Source: Glandiceps talaboti
Taxonomy: Eukaryota; Hemichordata; Enteropneusta; Spengelidae
Assembly (NCBI RefSeq): GCF_964340395.1
Contig: NC_135549.1
Location: 22,099,342-22,163,341, forward strand
Length of the DNA: 64,000 bases
Reading direction: 5' to 3'
Each line of letters begins with the position of its first letter. Positions within the stretch are counted from its first letter, which is position 1. The translations under genes were made by a program, and so were the position numbers. Shown here piece by piece: positions 35,396 through 51,887 of this stretch. The notes beneath the pieces are model-generated. The model ran no database searches. It was not told the origin of the DNA and was given only the letters and a program-made list of their open reading frames with translations.

Positions 35396-36758
35396 CTTCG
35401 CATCAGCTGTTTCTCGCTTGTGTTGCCGGTCAACATCTGTAAGAAATACTGTGTGTCACCGTTCGTCTCATGCAGCTGTGATGGAATATTATTGCAAGTG
35501 CAAAAATTAATGACAGTTGCATATGAAACGACCATCTAATCTTCGTGTTCGTTTTCAGTGTACTTATGGTCTTGTACGGGTTTCATGCATATCCGCATGG
35601 GCTCATAAGAAAACTTTTCCGCAAAATCATTCTTCACTGGTGGCCATATTGTAATTTGTAATCATCATGTGCAATAGCGCCCCCTTTCAACTACAAAAAA
35701 AAAGTATTTCTAAACCATAGAGGGCGTAGTCCGTTGCGACATTTCCAGGAACGCACTTTCAGGATACGCAACATTAACACTACCCAAAGGTATTCTGATC
35801 TGCACGACTAAAATTTGCATACGGGTCGGAGAGGGCAGTGAAACACCATATCAACAACAGAAGTTTGTTTCGCGTAAAGGTAAGACCTTATACATTGACA
35901 AATACTAACATGGAGTGAGATTTCACTAACTAATATATCCATGCTAATAATATTAGTTTGTTTGAAACTACTAAACTTAAATCACCCCCTTTAATAGTGA
36001 TCGAGTGATTATGTAAACATAAATACAAGATTAGTGTCGACAAATAAATAAATGGCTAGGAACTGTTCAATGGTACATGTAAGTTTAATCTCAGACTACG
36101 TTTGTTTTGCGTACAGGTTTTATACCCGTTATGTCGAACGCCTACGCATTTTAACTTTCAACAAATCAGACAATGGTGATGGGAATCAATAATTAAACCA
36201 ATGTACCATTGTGGTACCATTCAATTAAGTTTGAGGACGTGGAAAACAATAGATGATACGCCAACCCTGTCAAGCTAGTACAAAAAATATAATACTGCAC
36301 TTGATTTATTTGTACTGTTTTAAGATAGTGTCAGTGTGTTGAATGATTTATTGGACATTTCTTGTAGTAAATCAGTGTTTAGTTCTGCATTATGTTACCA
36401 TAGGAACTGATTGAAATATTAAACTTTATGTGTTATGTATGTGTATGGAAATATCCCCCCCCCCTCACTGTGGCTACTGATGATACTTTCAATGGTTTTG
36501 TTGTTTTGAGTCAAATATGAGAAAAACTCGGATATCTTGTAAGTCACCAAATAGTAAGAGATTGGGGAACACCAAATGTTGGTGCGTCATTTTAAATTGT
36601 GTGTGTCAATAGCATGTCAAATTGGCAAACTGTTTGCATGTATACTTCTCTTTGTGTGTTTATATGTTGTTATTTTTTTCATTTACCCAGATAGGCGATA
36701 GCAGCATACTACTATAATCACCCATCAACTTATGGTTCAACTAACCTGTAAATAAGAA
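35396..36758. promoter_or_regulatory. Divergent intergenic region USP / EAR-repeat gene
   Basis: 1.36 kb between opposed start codons. Locally CpG-containing around 35400-35900, with GAGGGCG-type motifs at about 35670 (as AGCGCCCCCT) and 35718. CCTACCTGT or CAG|GT-like sites near 35880 (GTAAAGGTAAG) could be a non-coding exon of the EAR gene. No other gene was seen. Confidence 0.45.
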
Positions 36759-39700
36759 ATGAACTTCACAATGTCTTTCCTAGATGCCATATACATTGTT
36801 GCTATCCTTCTGACGCTTAACTGTAAAAAGCTACCTGTTTTGGTAAGTCAACTTGTTGTCATGGTGATTGTCATATTGTGTTTTGTTGTCATGGTGATTA
36901 TTATCATAGTGTGTTTTGTTATCATGCTGATTATTGTCATATTGTGTTTGTTGCCATGGTGATTATTGACATGTTTACAGCAATCTGATTAAAATCAGGT
37001 CATGGTATAATTCACTGTGTCACATTGTTTTTTAACCTCTGTGTGTTGATTATATAATTTGGGTGATTGCTGTATCTACTATTTGAACTCAGATGTACTG
37101 GTTCATAGCCTGTTTACGGTGCTGTCGAGATATCGTTAGTCCTCATATTCTTCAGTGGAGAAGACAAGGGCTAGGTGATATGACAGCTACAGTGTTGCAG
37201 CCAGAGGTTTTTTTTGTCATTTGACACACATTCTTTGGACCTGACCCACAATTTTTGAAGTGATGGGTCATAGATGGCCCACAGTAAAATTGTATACAAA
37301 TATGTTTAGCGACATGACCACGCCTATAGCAACAGCCAAATGATTGCATATACTTTGTATTGCATAGATAACAACAGGGTTGGATAGGCAACTGCATATT
37401 AATCATTCAGCAAATATCCAACATGGATCAGCATGTGGGTAAATATTTTTAAAAACTGTACAGTTGTGCGACAACTCCATTGGAGCTTTTTTTATAATGT
37501 CCCCAGAAAAATGAAAGTCTCTGGACACTATGTCCCACTCTTTCAAAAGGCTAGCTGCAACACTGCAGCTAACGATAACGTATCTCGACAGTGCAGTCAC
37601 AAGCTAGTTCATTGCCTTGAGCACAAAGGAGAACCGTCCGCTGTTGACAACATCTTGAATCTCATATCCATATTGTTGGTACAAGTGACACAAACTAACA
37701 TTGATAATTTGAAAATCATAAACACCTCATTTACATATGTATTATCAAAATGAATTGTTGCTCAGATAAAGGAAGTGGCAAACACTGAAATAACAGAATG
37801 GTAATCAAATACACAATTTGTGTTTATAGTTGCCATGGTGACTGATGTCATGGTGATTATTCTTGTCAAGTATATTCATATTTATATTTTGATATTTCCA
37901 TCAATAATATGATTGAATAACATTATTGTGTTGTGTTTTTTTTTATTGATAATTGTTGATTGCTTGTTGCTGTGCAATATATCCAACAACATGACATTTG
38001 CTGAGATATAGTGATTACATTATGTACAGCAAGTGCCACTCAGTGTGTCATTTTCTACAAAGTGTGCGTCAAGCACTTTTATGCCGACTTTGTCAATTTC
38101 GGGACCCTTATACATACCTGGCAAGTGAGTGAATGTACCTGAGATCCCTGGACATTTTGCAGGATATATTCTTGAATGAATAAATACACAAGTGTGTTTA
38201 ACTTTATGACATATCCCCATCTCCGTTATATTCCCATAGGCTGATGAAGTTCACAGTAGATGCAGCAAGGGACAAGTCTTATTGAATATTGTCAACTCTG
38301 ACAGTGAGATATGTCTAAATGCAGGTCAGTAATGTATCATTATTTTATATCTCACTATTGACCAAATTTATAACCAGATTTCTGTTAATTACTGTCAATG
38401 AAACTGTAACATTATGACTACACTGAAAACTGAAATGTACTTGAAATCAACTCATTTGTTATTTTTCAGAGCTGCAAGGATTTTCTCCATACGCAGACAT
38501 ACCATGTGGCAGCGAAGTTTACAGTATTAAAAGTTTTCAAATTGATAATGATATGTACTTGGCAATAGCAGACAGAGACAAAGGTAAAAAAATCACTTCG
38601 TCATCTTTTTTATATTAATCATGTATCATCATTAAAGGGACAGATATTGTAATGTATGTCAGATATTGAAATTTCAAATCTAAAATAGTGACTACTCTGA
38701 TTTTTCTTTTTATAAACACGAGGAGCATCATTATTATTATCGGAAAGTGTCACAGTAAACGTGTCATTGTATAAAATAATAGTAATAATATTTATTTTCT
38801 TAAAAAGCACACTACACTGCATCTCAGTGCTCTTTACAATACTCAAAAAGGAAGAAAAATGGATAAAAAGACAACAAAGAACAATTTACGTGGTTAAAAA
38901 TGAAAAACAAAACATTACAACGTAAACAAGCCTAATATGACAACAATAACATGAAATTACGTCCCTGAAAATAACAAAATTACAAAGTTTTCGTTTGCCC
39001 GAAAATCACATCTGGTAATATTGCTTTTAAAAAATGTACTTTACTGATTACACACTTAATTCAGGAGAGAGTTGGAATTGTGACAGTGTAATTTAAAGGC
39101 TGCATAACCCTGACTGGTGTGTGGGGTTTTCAAAATTTAATTAGTAACTATTAAATTATGTCATAATGACACTAATGTATCATATCTGAATTCTTGATGA
39201 GAAGTCTACCTGTTGCTAAGACATGTGTCAACATGGTTTAATAAATCAATCGTGTATTATAACAATATTCCAATATCCTACAAAATCTGAACAAAGAACT
39301 CCCTATGTGTCAGACTTTCACCTTTTAATTTTTATAAGAGGTGCAAGTTTAGGGGAAAACTAGAACAATTTAAATAATGTGATGTTAAAGCTGCACTAGC
39401 TGTAACTGAACATATTTTTTGAAAATGTTTTGTTAGATACAATAACTCGTAATACCGTACACTCTGAACAGTATTGAATCAAATGTGAGCTGTACATACC
39501 CATAGTGAGGTGCAATCAAACTGTGCCCCAATGGATCACAATTTCAACTTATTACTATACTTCTTTTGGATAAAATAAACCTATAATTGACATATACAAT
39601 GTCTAATTATTGGCAATTTAATTATTTTCAGTGAGAATATTTAGGTTGCCTGGTCGAAAAAATAATACCTCAGTTACAGCTAGTGTAGGTTGTAAAAGTA

Positions 39701-40875
39701 AAGAGATTTGTCTTAAAGTTAAACATTTTGTTTCATATGTAAAGTCTGTTACTCAGGTCTTGTAGAATTCTTCAAAATAAAAACAAAAGTACCAACAACC
39801 ATAAATTTACAGACTGTGTTACTTTAATAATAGTTACCATGGTGATAGTGACAGTAAACACAAACATCAACTTATTTAATGTCTCATTTCAGATGCTGTT
39901 GTCATATACAAATGGGAAACAAAGAAGTTTGTAGAGCATCAGAGAATTGAAGCTGGTGCAGCTTGGAGCGTAGAAGTTTTCACAATAGCTAACGACACAT
40001 ACCTTGGTATAGCTACGTATAGATGTGGAAATTTGCGCACCCTTTACTCTTTGTATGAAACCACAGGAAACGAAAAACTGCTAACCTATCCTGTCGTTCA
40101 TAAATGGAATAGAGACAGTCTCGAATTCCAAGAATTCCAGAAGCTTGCGGTTCTCGAAGCGAAAGGGTTACATGAGTTTGAATTCAATAATGCAAAAACT
40201 CAACATATGCAGCACATATTGCTCGCAACAAACGGATCATCAGCAAACACTACCGTGTATGAATGGACTGGTGAGGAATTTACGTTGACCAGCTATATTC
40301 ATGAAAAAGCAAAACATATTATTTTTATCAATCAAAACCAACATCATATTGCACTGCTTGGAAGTCGTCGCAAAACTACAGCCTGGAAATGGACAGGGGT
40401 GACGTTCTACAAAGAGCGTCAAACATGGCCAATCCGTGCGGGTGACATCACCAACATGGATAGTGTACAATATGATGATAACATTTACACTTGCATGATT
40501 AATAAAAAGAAAACTAAACAACATATCCTGATAGCAAAGTCTGACAGTACTCAAAATCAGCTTCCACGACGAGCACAGCTTCTACAACTTCGTCATGCTA
40601 CAACATGTAAATTCTTGATGTATGCAGATAAATTGTATCTATTTCTTGGCGGTCGTTTAGGCGGTGAAATCTACACATACAGTGAAACTCAGAATAAATT
40701 TGATTTCATGACTGCAATCCAGGATGTTACAGACATTACAGCAGTTGAAATAACGAACTTAAATAACGTCCCTTACCTTGTCCTCAAAATAAAAACGAAC
40801 TTTGATGAATCGGATGAAGGACCGGCACGCCATGTTTGTCGGTGCTATCAAGGTAATATACATTACCAGACTTGA
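36759..40875 (+). CDS. Secreted EAR (EPTP)-repeat beta-propeller protein, four coding exons
   Basis: Exons 36759-36842, 38240-38324, 38470-38583, 39893-40875, all phases consistent, giving 421 residues. Residues 1 to about 29 are a signal peptide (AIYIVAILLTLNC core). The rest divides into about seven EAR units of ~45-65 residues, each with a hydrophobic strand pair and a closing W/Y-x-W element: VVIYKWETKKF, VVHKWNRDSLEF, TVYEWTGEEF, TAWKWTGVTF and weaker ones. Typical phrases are DMYLAIADRD, HILLATNG and YLGIATYR. Seven such repeats form a propeller in LGI and TSPEAR proteins. Here there is neither the LRR domain of LGI nor the laminin-G-like domain of TSPEAR, so the protein is propeller-only. 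An extracellular ligand-binding role is inferred from the family. A possible donor at 40853 (CAAG|GTAATA) could extend the gene, but the stop at 40873-40875 followed by a poly(A) signal fits a complete end. Confidence 0.8.
36856..36965. repeat. ~36-bp tandem repeat just after EAR-gene exon 1
   Basis: Three to four units with GTTGTCATGGTGATT and TCATATTGTGTTTT, starting about 13 bp past the donor. The donor itself is not within the unit. Confidence 0.85.
39385..39698. mobile_element. MITE-like element, family M, copy 1
   Basis: Begins TTAAAGCTGCACTAGCTGTA ACTGA and ends with the inverted core TCAGTTACAGCTAGTG; CACTAGCTGTAACTGA is a 16-bp perfect terminal inverted repeat. About 314 bp, no ORF. 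A related 5' end occurs at 62327-62460. It lies in the third intron of the EAR gene. Confidence 0.65.
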
Positions 40876-41085
40876 TACAAACTTGGTAACTTGTGATTGT
40901 AACATCCAATCAGATCTTTCTTATAAAAGATATCCACGATGTCACATGAAATTACTGTACAGAGTGGACGATACATTCCATACGTGGATACAATATGAAA
41001 TCCTAAGGAAATATACGGAAATCCAGGGAATAAGTTCCAGAACAGCTGTACCAGTACATGACAGCTTAGGTGTACCCAGTGGATA

Positions 41086-41091
41086 AATAAA
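41086..41091 (+). terminator. Poly(A) signal of EAR-repeat gene
   Basis: AATAAA 211 bp past the stop codon, in GGATAAATAAAACTT. It is the first canonical hexamer on this strand after the stop. Confidence 0.5.
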
Positions 41092-43751
41092 ACTTATAAC
41101 TGACTTCTTTGTCATTGGTTTTTGTCAAAAAGGAAAGTTTTAGATTCCATTTACAGGATTTGTTACAGTGATTTACAAGGAAATTTACAAATAATGACAA
41201 ATGTGTATGATGCATTTGACAACACAGTACACCCTAGTATATTTCAAGGAGTGTCAGTTTCCACCAAAAGCAAAGAGGTTGAGCTATTTTATTGGTATAT
41301 ACTGTTGTAAAACTATATCGTAAAAAATAGTGATAAAAAGTTCTTTCACTTTTTAAATTTTTAATAGCAGAAAACAGTAGAATGGGAATTATGAATTTGA
41401 AGTGAAAATGAATAATTTAAAAGTATTTTAAGTCAAGTCAAGTTTTTTTATTGAAAGATCATACTCTGTGAAAAAATAAAAGTGAGCACATGTGGGGCAT
41501 GCATGTCAGTTGAGACAAGAATGCTGAGATATACCTCGATGCACCTGAACAATCCTATTGTTTCTAGATCTCTATTGATATATATGTAGTCCTTGTGTTA
41601 TCGAGTACTGATATGGACACATGCCAACCAGGAAATAAATAAGGCAGTAAAACCAGTCAGACTAGTCATAGATGGCAAGGACGACAATATGGAACGACAT
41701 GACTACCACGTCCTTCTGTACATTCTGTTAGGAGTAGCATAAACAAGACACTAAATAACTAGATATATGAATTTGTAATACTACTAGAGAAATTTAATGT
41801 AAACAAGGTAAAAATTAGACCAAAAGATGAAATTAAAATAGTCACACAGGGAGGTCACTCTTTTGGAAAAAATATATATTGGTCAGTTGAAAAAAAGAAA
41901 GAAAATTTACTTATTAATATATTTCTATATGTGATTTATAGGAGAGTAAAAAATCCATCAAATTATGAGATACAAAAAAGGGAAATATAGGTAAAATCAG
42001 AGTTAATAGTATTTTTTTTTTTTTTTTTTTTTTTTACATATAAATGATTTCATGTCTTTTCTGCAAATTCAGAAAAAAGGATCTTGGTCTGAATACCAGG
42101 TATTTTCTGGGTTTTTTTTTGTATTATCGCACAAATGTTGGTTAAATGTGACTCAGTTTGCCTTGTGTTAACTATAGACACTGGAGTGAAACCCCACACC
42201 AAGATCTATGCAATGTACACCAACATACATTATTGGCTCGTGTGATTCAGGTGCTTTGGGGGTCAACTGTCCAATTGTACACTAGCTAGCACTATATCCG
42301 GTTATATGTTATACCCAACGTGATTTATGTAAAGTACCTGTTAAACTACTTTTGTTCTTCAATTGTCCAGTGATGTCTGTGACCGATGATTCGTGATCCG
42401 AACCGGAATAAAGTCATTGAGACTCTTTATATGAAAGGACACATATATAGTGTAGTGTAGGAAACTAGACTACTCTTACATAAAAGAACAGATGGTTGTT
42501 TTTATTTGCTTTTGTAAAAGTTTTAATACTTAAAAGTATTTAAATACTTATCAAAGACAGACAAGTGTTATATATCTGTAAAGAAGAGTACTAACTTTGT
42601 ATTAAAAAGTCTTAACTTTAGCTTTTTTTCAAAGGGATGAAATAGTAGATGATATGGTAAAATATGTGCATGTACCAATGTTCAAATGAAAATTCACCTG
42701 TGTTGGTAATCCAGTGTATTAAATCAAATACTTTTCAAGTTTGTGTGTGTAACATAAGTTTAATTTGTATCCCTACGAAGACATACACAGATTTCGTGAT
42801 AAACACATAGAATTGCAAATACTACATTGCTTGATGCATAGTATTCTTGCACTTTTGGAAAGTTTTTTTTTTTTTTTTTTTGATGAGCGACATTAAAAGT
42901 AAGAATTTCTACAATGAAGTACCGACTTGGATTGCTTTGTCATGAGTGGGTATATTGTCAATATTTGCACTCTTTGTATTTGTTAAGACAAAGACATTGT
43001 GGGTATAAAATGTGTTGTCATCACAAGAGGTTTCCCATAAACCCTTGCTAGAAATCATGCCAAACACATATGAAGTGCAGCAGGGATTTTGTTTTGTTTA
43101 CAACATTCCAAAGTTGAGGATTAAAGTTACCAAGATGTTATTTTACCACCCAAAATCATATGTTGATATCTGCAGTTACCAAAACAAGTGTACTAAAATC
43201 AGAAAATAAGTCTGATTGGACGTTTCCTTAAATCAGATTATCTATGGCTGAAGCCACATATAACCAATATCGATATAAAAAAAACCACTCATATCATCTA
43301 TGTGTTTGCTTAATAAATGGAAATTTTTATTGCCAAATTGTTGAAAAACAAATTACTCATTTTCAGCATATATGGAAATATCATATTTACAACTCATCAA
43401 ATCAAATCAAATAACAGATTTCAGTCAAAAAGGGCACTTTCTATAGTTTTAATACATTTTATACACACCTATTTGTACACATTATTTTAGTCACCTAAAT
43501 GTACAATTGTACAGATAAAATTGACTTATGTAGCACACATACTTAATTCCACATTGAAGTCCCAACTTAGTGAGATTCAAAGCCACGGATAGTTTCTAGA
43601 AGACTGTATTTCAGACTTTCCACTGCACCACGTTGTACAGTGCATTTATTACCTACTATAGTACTGTACACCACCAAAGACTAACTATATGTATGTTTAT
43701 CCTTGACCTAATTTTTCTTCTCAGTCTGTATTTATACTCAGTGTTCTAATA

Positions 43752-44062
43752 CAATGAAGAATGTGGACTGACTTAGTGAAAACAACCTAGCGACACTGTA
43801 CATGACTTGCATGTAATACAGCATAAAGCTATGGAGAATGTGGACTGACTTAGTGAAAATAACCTAGCGACACTGTACATGACTTGCTTGTAATACAGCA
43901 TAACGCCATGAAGAATGTGGACTGACTTAGTGAAAATAACCTAGCGACATTGTACATGACTTGCATGTAATACAGCATAAAGCTATGAAGAATGTAGACT
44001 GACTTAGTGAAAACAACCTAGCGAGATTGTACATGACTTGAATGTAATATAGAATAAAGCTA
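43752..44062. repeat. ~77-bp tandem repeat, four copies
   Basis: Units contain AGAATGTGGACTGACTTAGT, CCTAGCGACACTGTACATGA and AATACAGCATAAAGC with few differences; the fourth copy is the most diverged. Confidence 0.93.
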
Positions 44063-44397
44063 AGTTAGTTTTCTATTTCCACAGCAAACTTACAATAATG
44101 GTTTTGTGAAAACAAAGAGAAAACTCTAAAATGCTACCGACTGATAGTTGGACAAAAACAACATGACTAGCAACAAACTGACAGACAAGGCTTGCCTGTA
44201 ACAGTCAACATGGAGCAGAGGCTTTGTGTACAAAAACACACACATACACATATACTATACAACTAAAATGGTAAATCCTGATGTAGACTATTGTTTGTGT
44301 TTAAAACATCTACAACTTCACAAGTTCTTGTTTGTTACTTGGGATTCATTCTAGGCTTTTTATAGTGGTAGGTTCCAACCTATGATTTCTTCAGAAT

Positions 44398-44445
44398 ATG
44401 TATATGAATATGAATATGAATATGAATATGAATATGAATATGAAT
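44398..44445. repeat. (TATGAA)n microsatellite
   Basis: About eight hexamers; the same motif in inverse orientation as at 4135 and 54500. Confidence 0.93.
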
Positions 44446-44969
44446 CTTTGACATGTATTCTTTTTCATGGAAATCTTTCACATCTCTATTACTGTATTCT
44501 GAGGAGAGCATTGTTACTTACAGACACACCCTATTGAAGAGAATATCCTCCAAATGACACTTTCACAAGTTTGAAAAATAAAATACCCAATAGATGACAT
44601 TTCCAAATGGCAATGTAGAACATGTATGCAGGACATCAAGAAATCACTCTAACTGACACATGTGATGTTGTATTTTTCGTCTAGTTTGCAACAAAATTCA
44701 CAATTGATATCACACTTATACATGACTCAATTGATCAAAATAAGGTTCAAAGTATTGTACTTCATTTTCTTATGTTCGAGAAATTACTGTTCCTCTAGTA
44801 GTAAAGTTGCATACATGTCCTTGGTACAAAAGACAGGACATCTGATTTGTAAATATGAGCTACCTTTTGGGCTTAATAATTTTTTTTTTGGTTCCACCTA
44901 GTTTTTCACTGCCAACCCTAAAGTTTTTTTTTTTACATATTCGAGAAAAATTAAATACAATCGCGAAAA

Positions 44970-45155
44970 TTGTGAAGTCTCTTGAGCAATATTGGATGCG
45001 GAAACTGACTTCAACTTATAAAGGCAATATAAAATTGTTCTTCCAATCCGTAATGGCTGTACATCTGATGGGAATCCAAGAAACCAATAACACAGAGACG
45101 ATGTGGAAAACAACGGAAAACATAACTACCTGAACTACACGCACGCACACACGCA

Positions 45156-45211
<56 letters not shown>

Positions 45212-45285
45212 TCTACCTAACCACCTATTCTCAAATTGAGCATAATTGGAAACCCACAACATTTTTTTTAGGCCTTATGGCCAAC
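44970..45285 (+). repeat. Dispersed repeat, family R, copy 1
   Basis: Shares TTGTGAAGTCTC, GGAAACTGACTTCAACTTA, GTTCTTCCAATC, AACCAATAACACAG, AATCTACCTA and TTTTTTTAGGCC in the same order with 57587-57830. An ACGC/CA microsatellite (45137-45209) has grown at the point where copy 2 has an A-rich run. Confidence 0.8.
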
Positions 45286-45577
45286 ATATTGTTTTTGTGA
45301 GCTATGATTGTACGTATTTATGGAAACTCAGATTTCATTGTCTTACTAGAGAATACTCATTCACATTTCAATCAAACAAAGCCAGCTATTGCTTATATAT
45401 ATATCAATTATTTCATTGAAAAAAGCTGTAATTTCAGAAAAACAGATTCACTGAATATTTAAGACTTACATATTTTGATTTATTGCCTGGGATCAACTTG
45501 AACACATAATGACCTCTCAGGAGAGATTAATGGCCTATCTATTCTCCAAACCATAACTTATCTTCTTATCAATGGCA

Positions 45578-45909
<332 letters not shown>

Positions 45910-46338
45910 AAATGGTTGTTCCACACACAGAATATTTGCTATCAGACAGTGAAATGTTTACATTCCACTTTATACAAATGTATCTGACTCCATTCATGTC
46001 TTTTGACCTGTCCTCATGCTGTAATTACTGTTTGGGACTGACTGGAAGTGAGTGACTGTTCACAGTAAAATTAATTGGCCCATCAAATCTCACAAGCCAA
46101 CATCTACATGTTGTCTGACCATCAACAATTATATATATTGACCAAAATTATCATGATCACAATTCCTTGTAATACTGCCTTATTCTTCTTGACATTGATC
46201 TGACTACACAAGTAAATAAAAATCAGAATATGGAACACTGTACGACAGCTTCAGTTAACAATGATAATCTGTCTGTTCTTTGGTCAGATATATCCAGATC
46301 TCCAGGTGTCAAGGTCCTTGTGGAGGTTACTTTTACTT

Positions 46339-51327
<4,989 letters not shown>

Positions 51328-51887
51328 TTTGGTGAAAATATATCACGATAACTATATTTGAAAAGATCGATATTTCTAATAATATTAACAATATTAATTA
51401 CAAGTTTTGGTGTTTGTTACGAGATGAGCCTTTTCTCCCGTTTAATTTATCCGCCATGATGGTTCTCGCACATTCACGCGTGAATTGTGTAATCTTTAGG
51501 TCTGGGGCAATTGATTATCCACTAGGTTCGGTTAAAGTTATACACTTTAATTGCAGGAATGAAAAATAAGCATATGTAGTCCTTTTTACCATGAAGATGT
51601 GTTTTCAAGTTTAAATATCCTTAATATACACACTTATCTATTTCGTTGCTTTGTAAAAGTAAGTATAGTTGTCAGAAATTATCAAAATTAGGTTGTACCT
51701 CCCTGTCAACGAACGCTATGGTTTAGTCCAGCATGTTTACACCGGCTCGTGCCTGGCAACAAATCGAATGAACACTCTGGAATAAACATAACTACGCCAT
51801 ATTGCTTCGTGTTGTCCGTTCGAAAAGGAGTTATTATTTTGTTGCCACGTATCACCTGTTTTCCCGTGATTTTACCATAGTTTTGAA
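51328..51887. promoter_or_regulatory. Bidirectional promoter NICN1 / PIERCE with two X-box-like sites
   Basis: 560 bp between opposed start codons. CGTGCC-T-GGCAAC at 51749-51761 has a perfect right half (GGCAAC) of the RFX X-box; GTTGCC-A-CGTATC at 51841-51853 has a perfect left half (GTTGCC). RFX factors control ciliary genes in animals through RYYRYY-N(1-3)-RRYRAC. Both flanking genes are axonemal, which supports the reading. Neither site is a full match. Confidence 0.5.

Noticed and set aside
37152-37753. ORFs with several Cys/His on either strand in intron 1 of the EAR gene
   Set aside because: No ordered zinc-finger or other motif, no splice sites in phase with the gene.
36759-40875. 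Naming the EAR gene LGI or TSPEAR
   Set aside because: The diagnostic LRR or laminin-G-like domains are absent from the visible exons.
40873-41310. Further coding exon of the EAR gene (ORFs at 40802-41086 and 41122-41310)
   Set aside because: Seven repeats are already complete, no matching acceptor in phase, and AATAAA lies at 41086.
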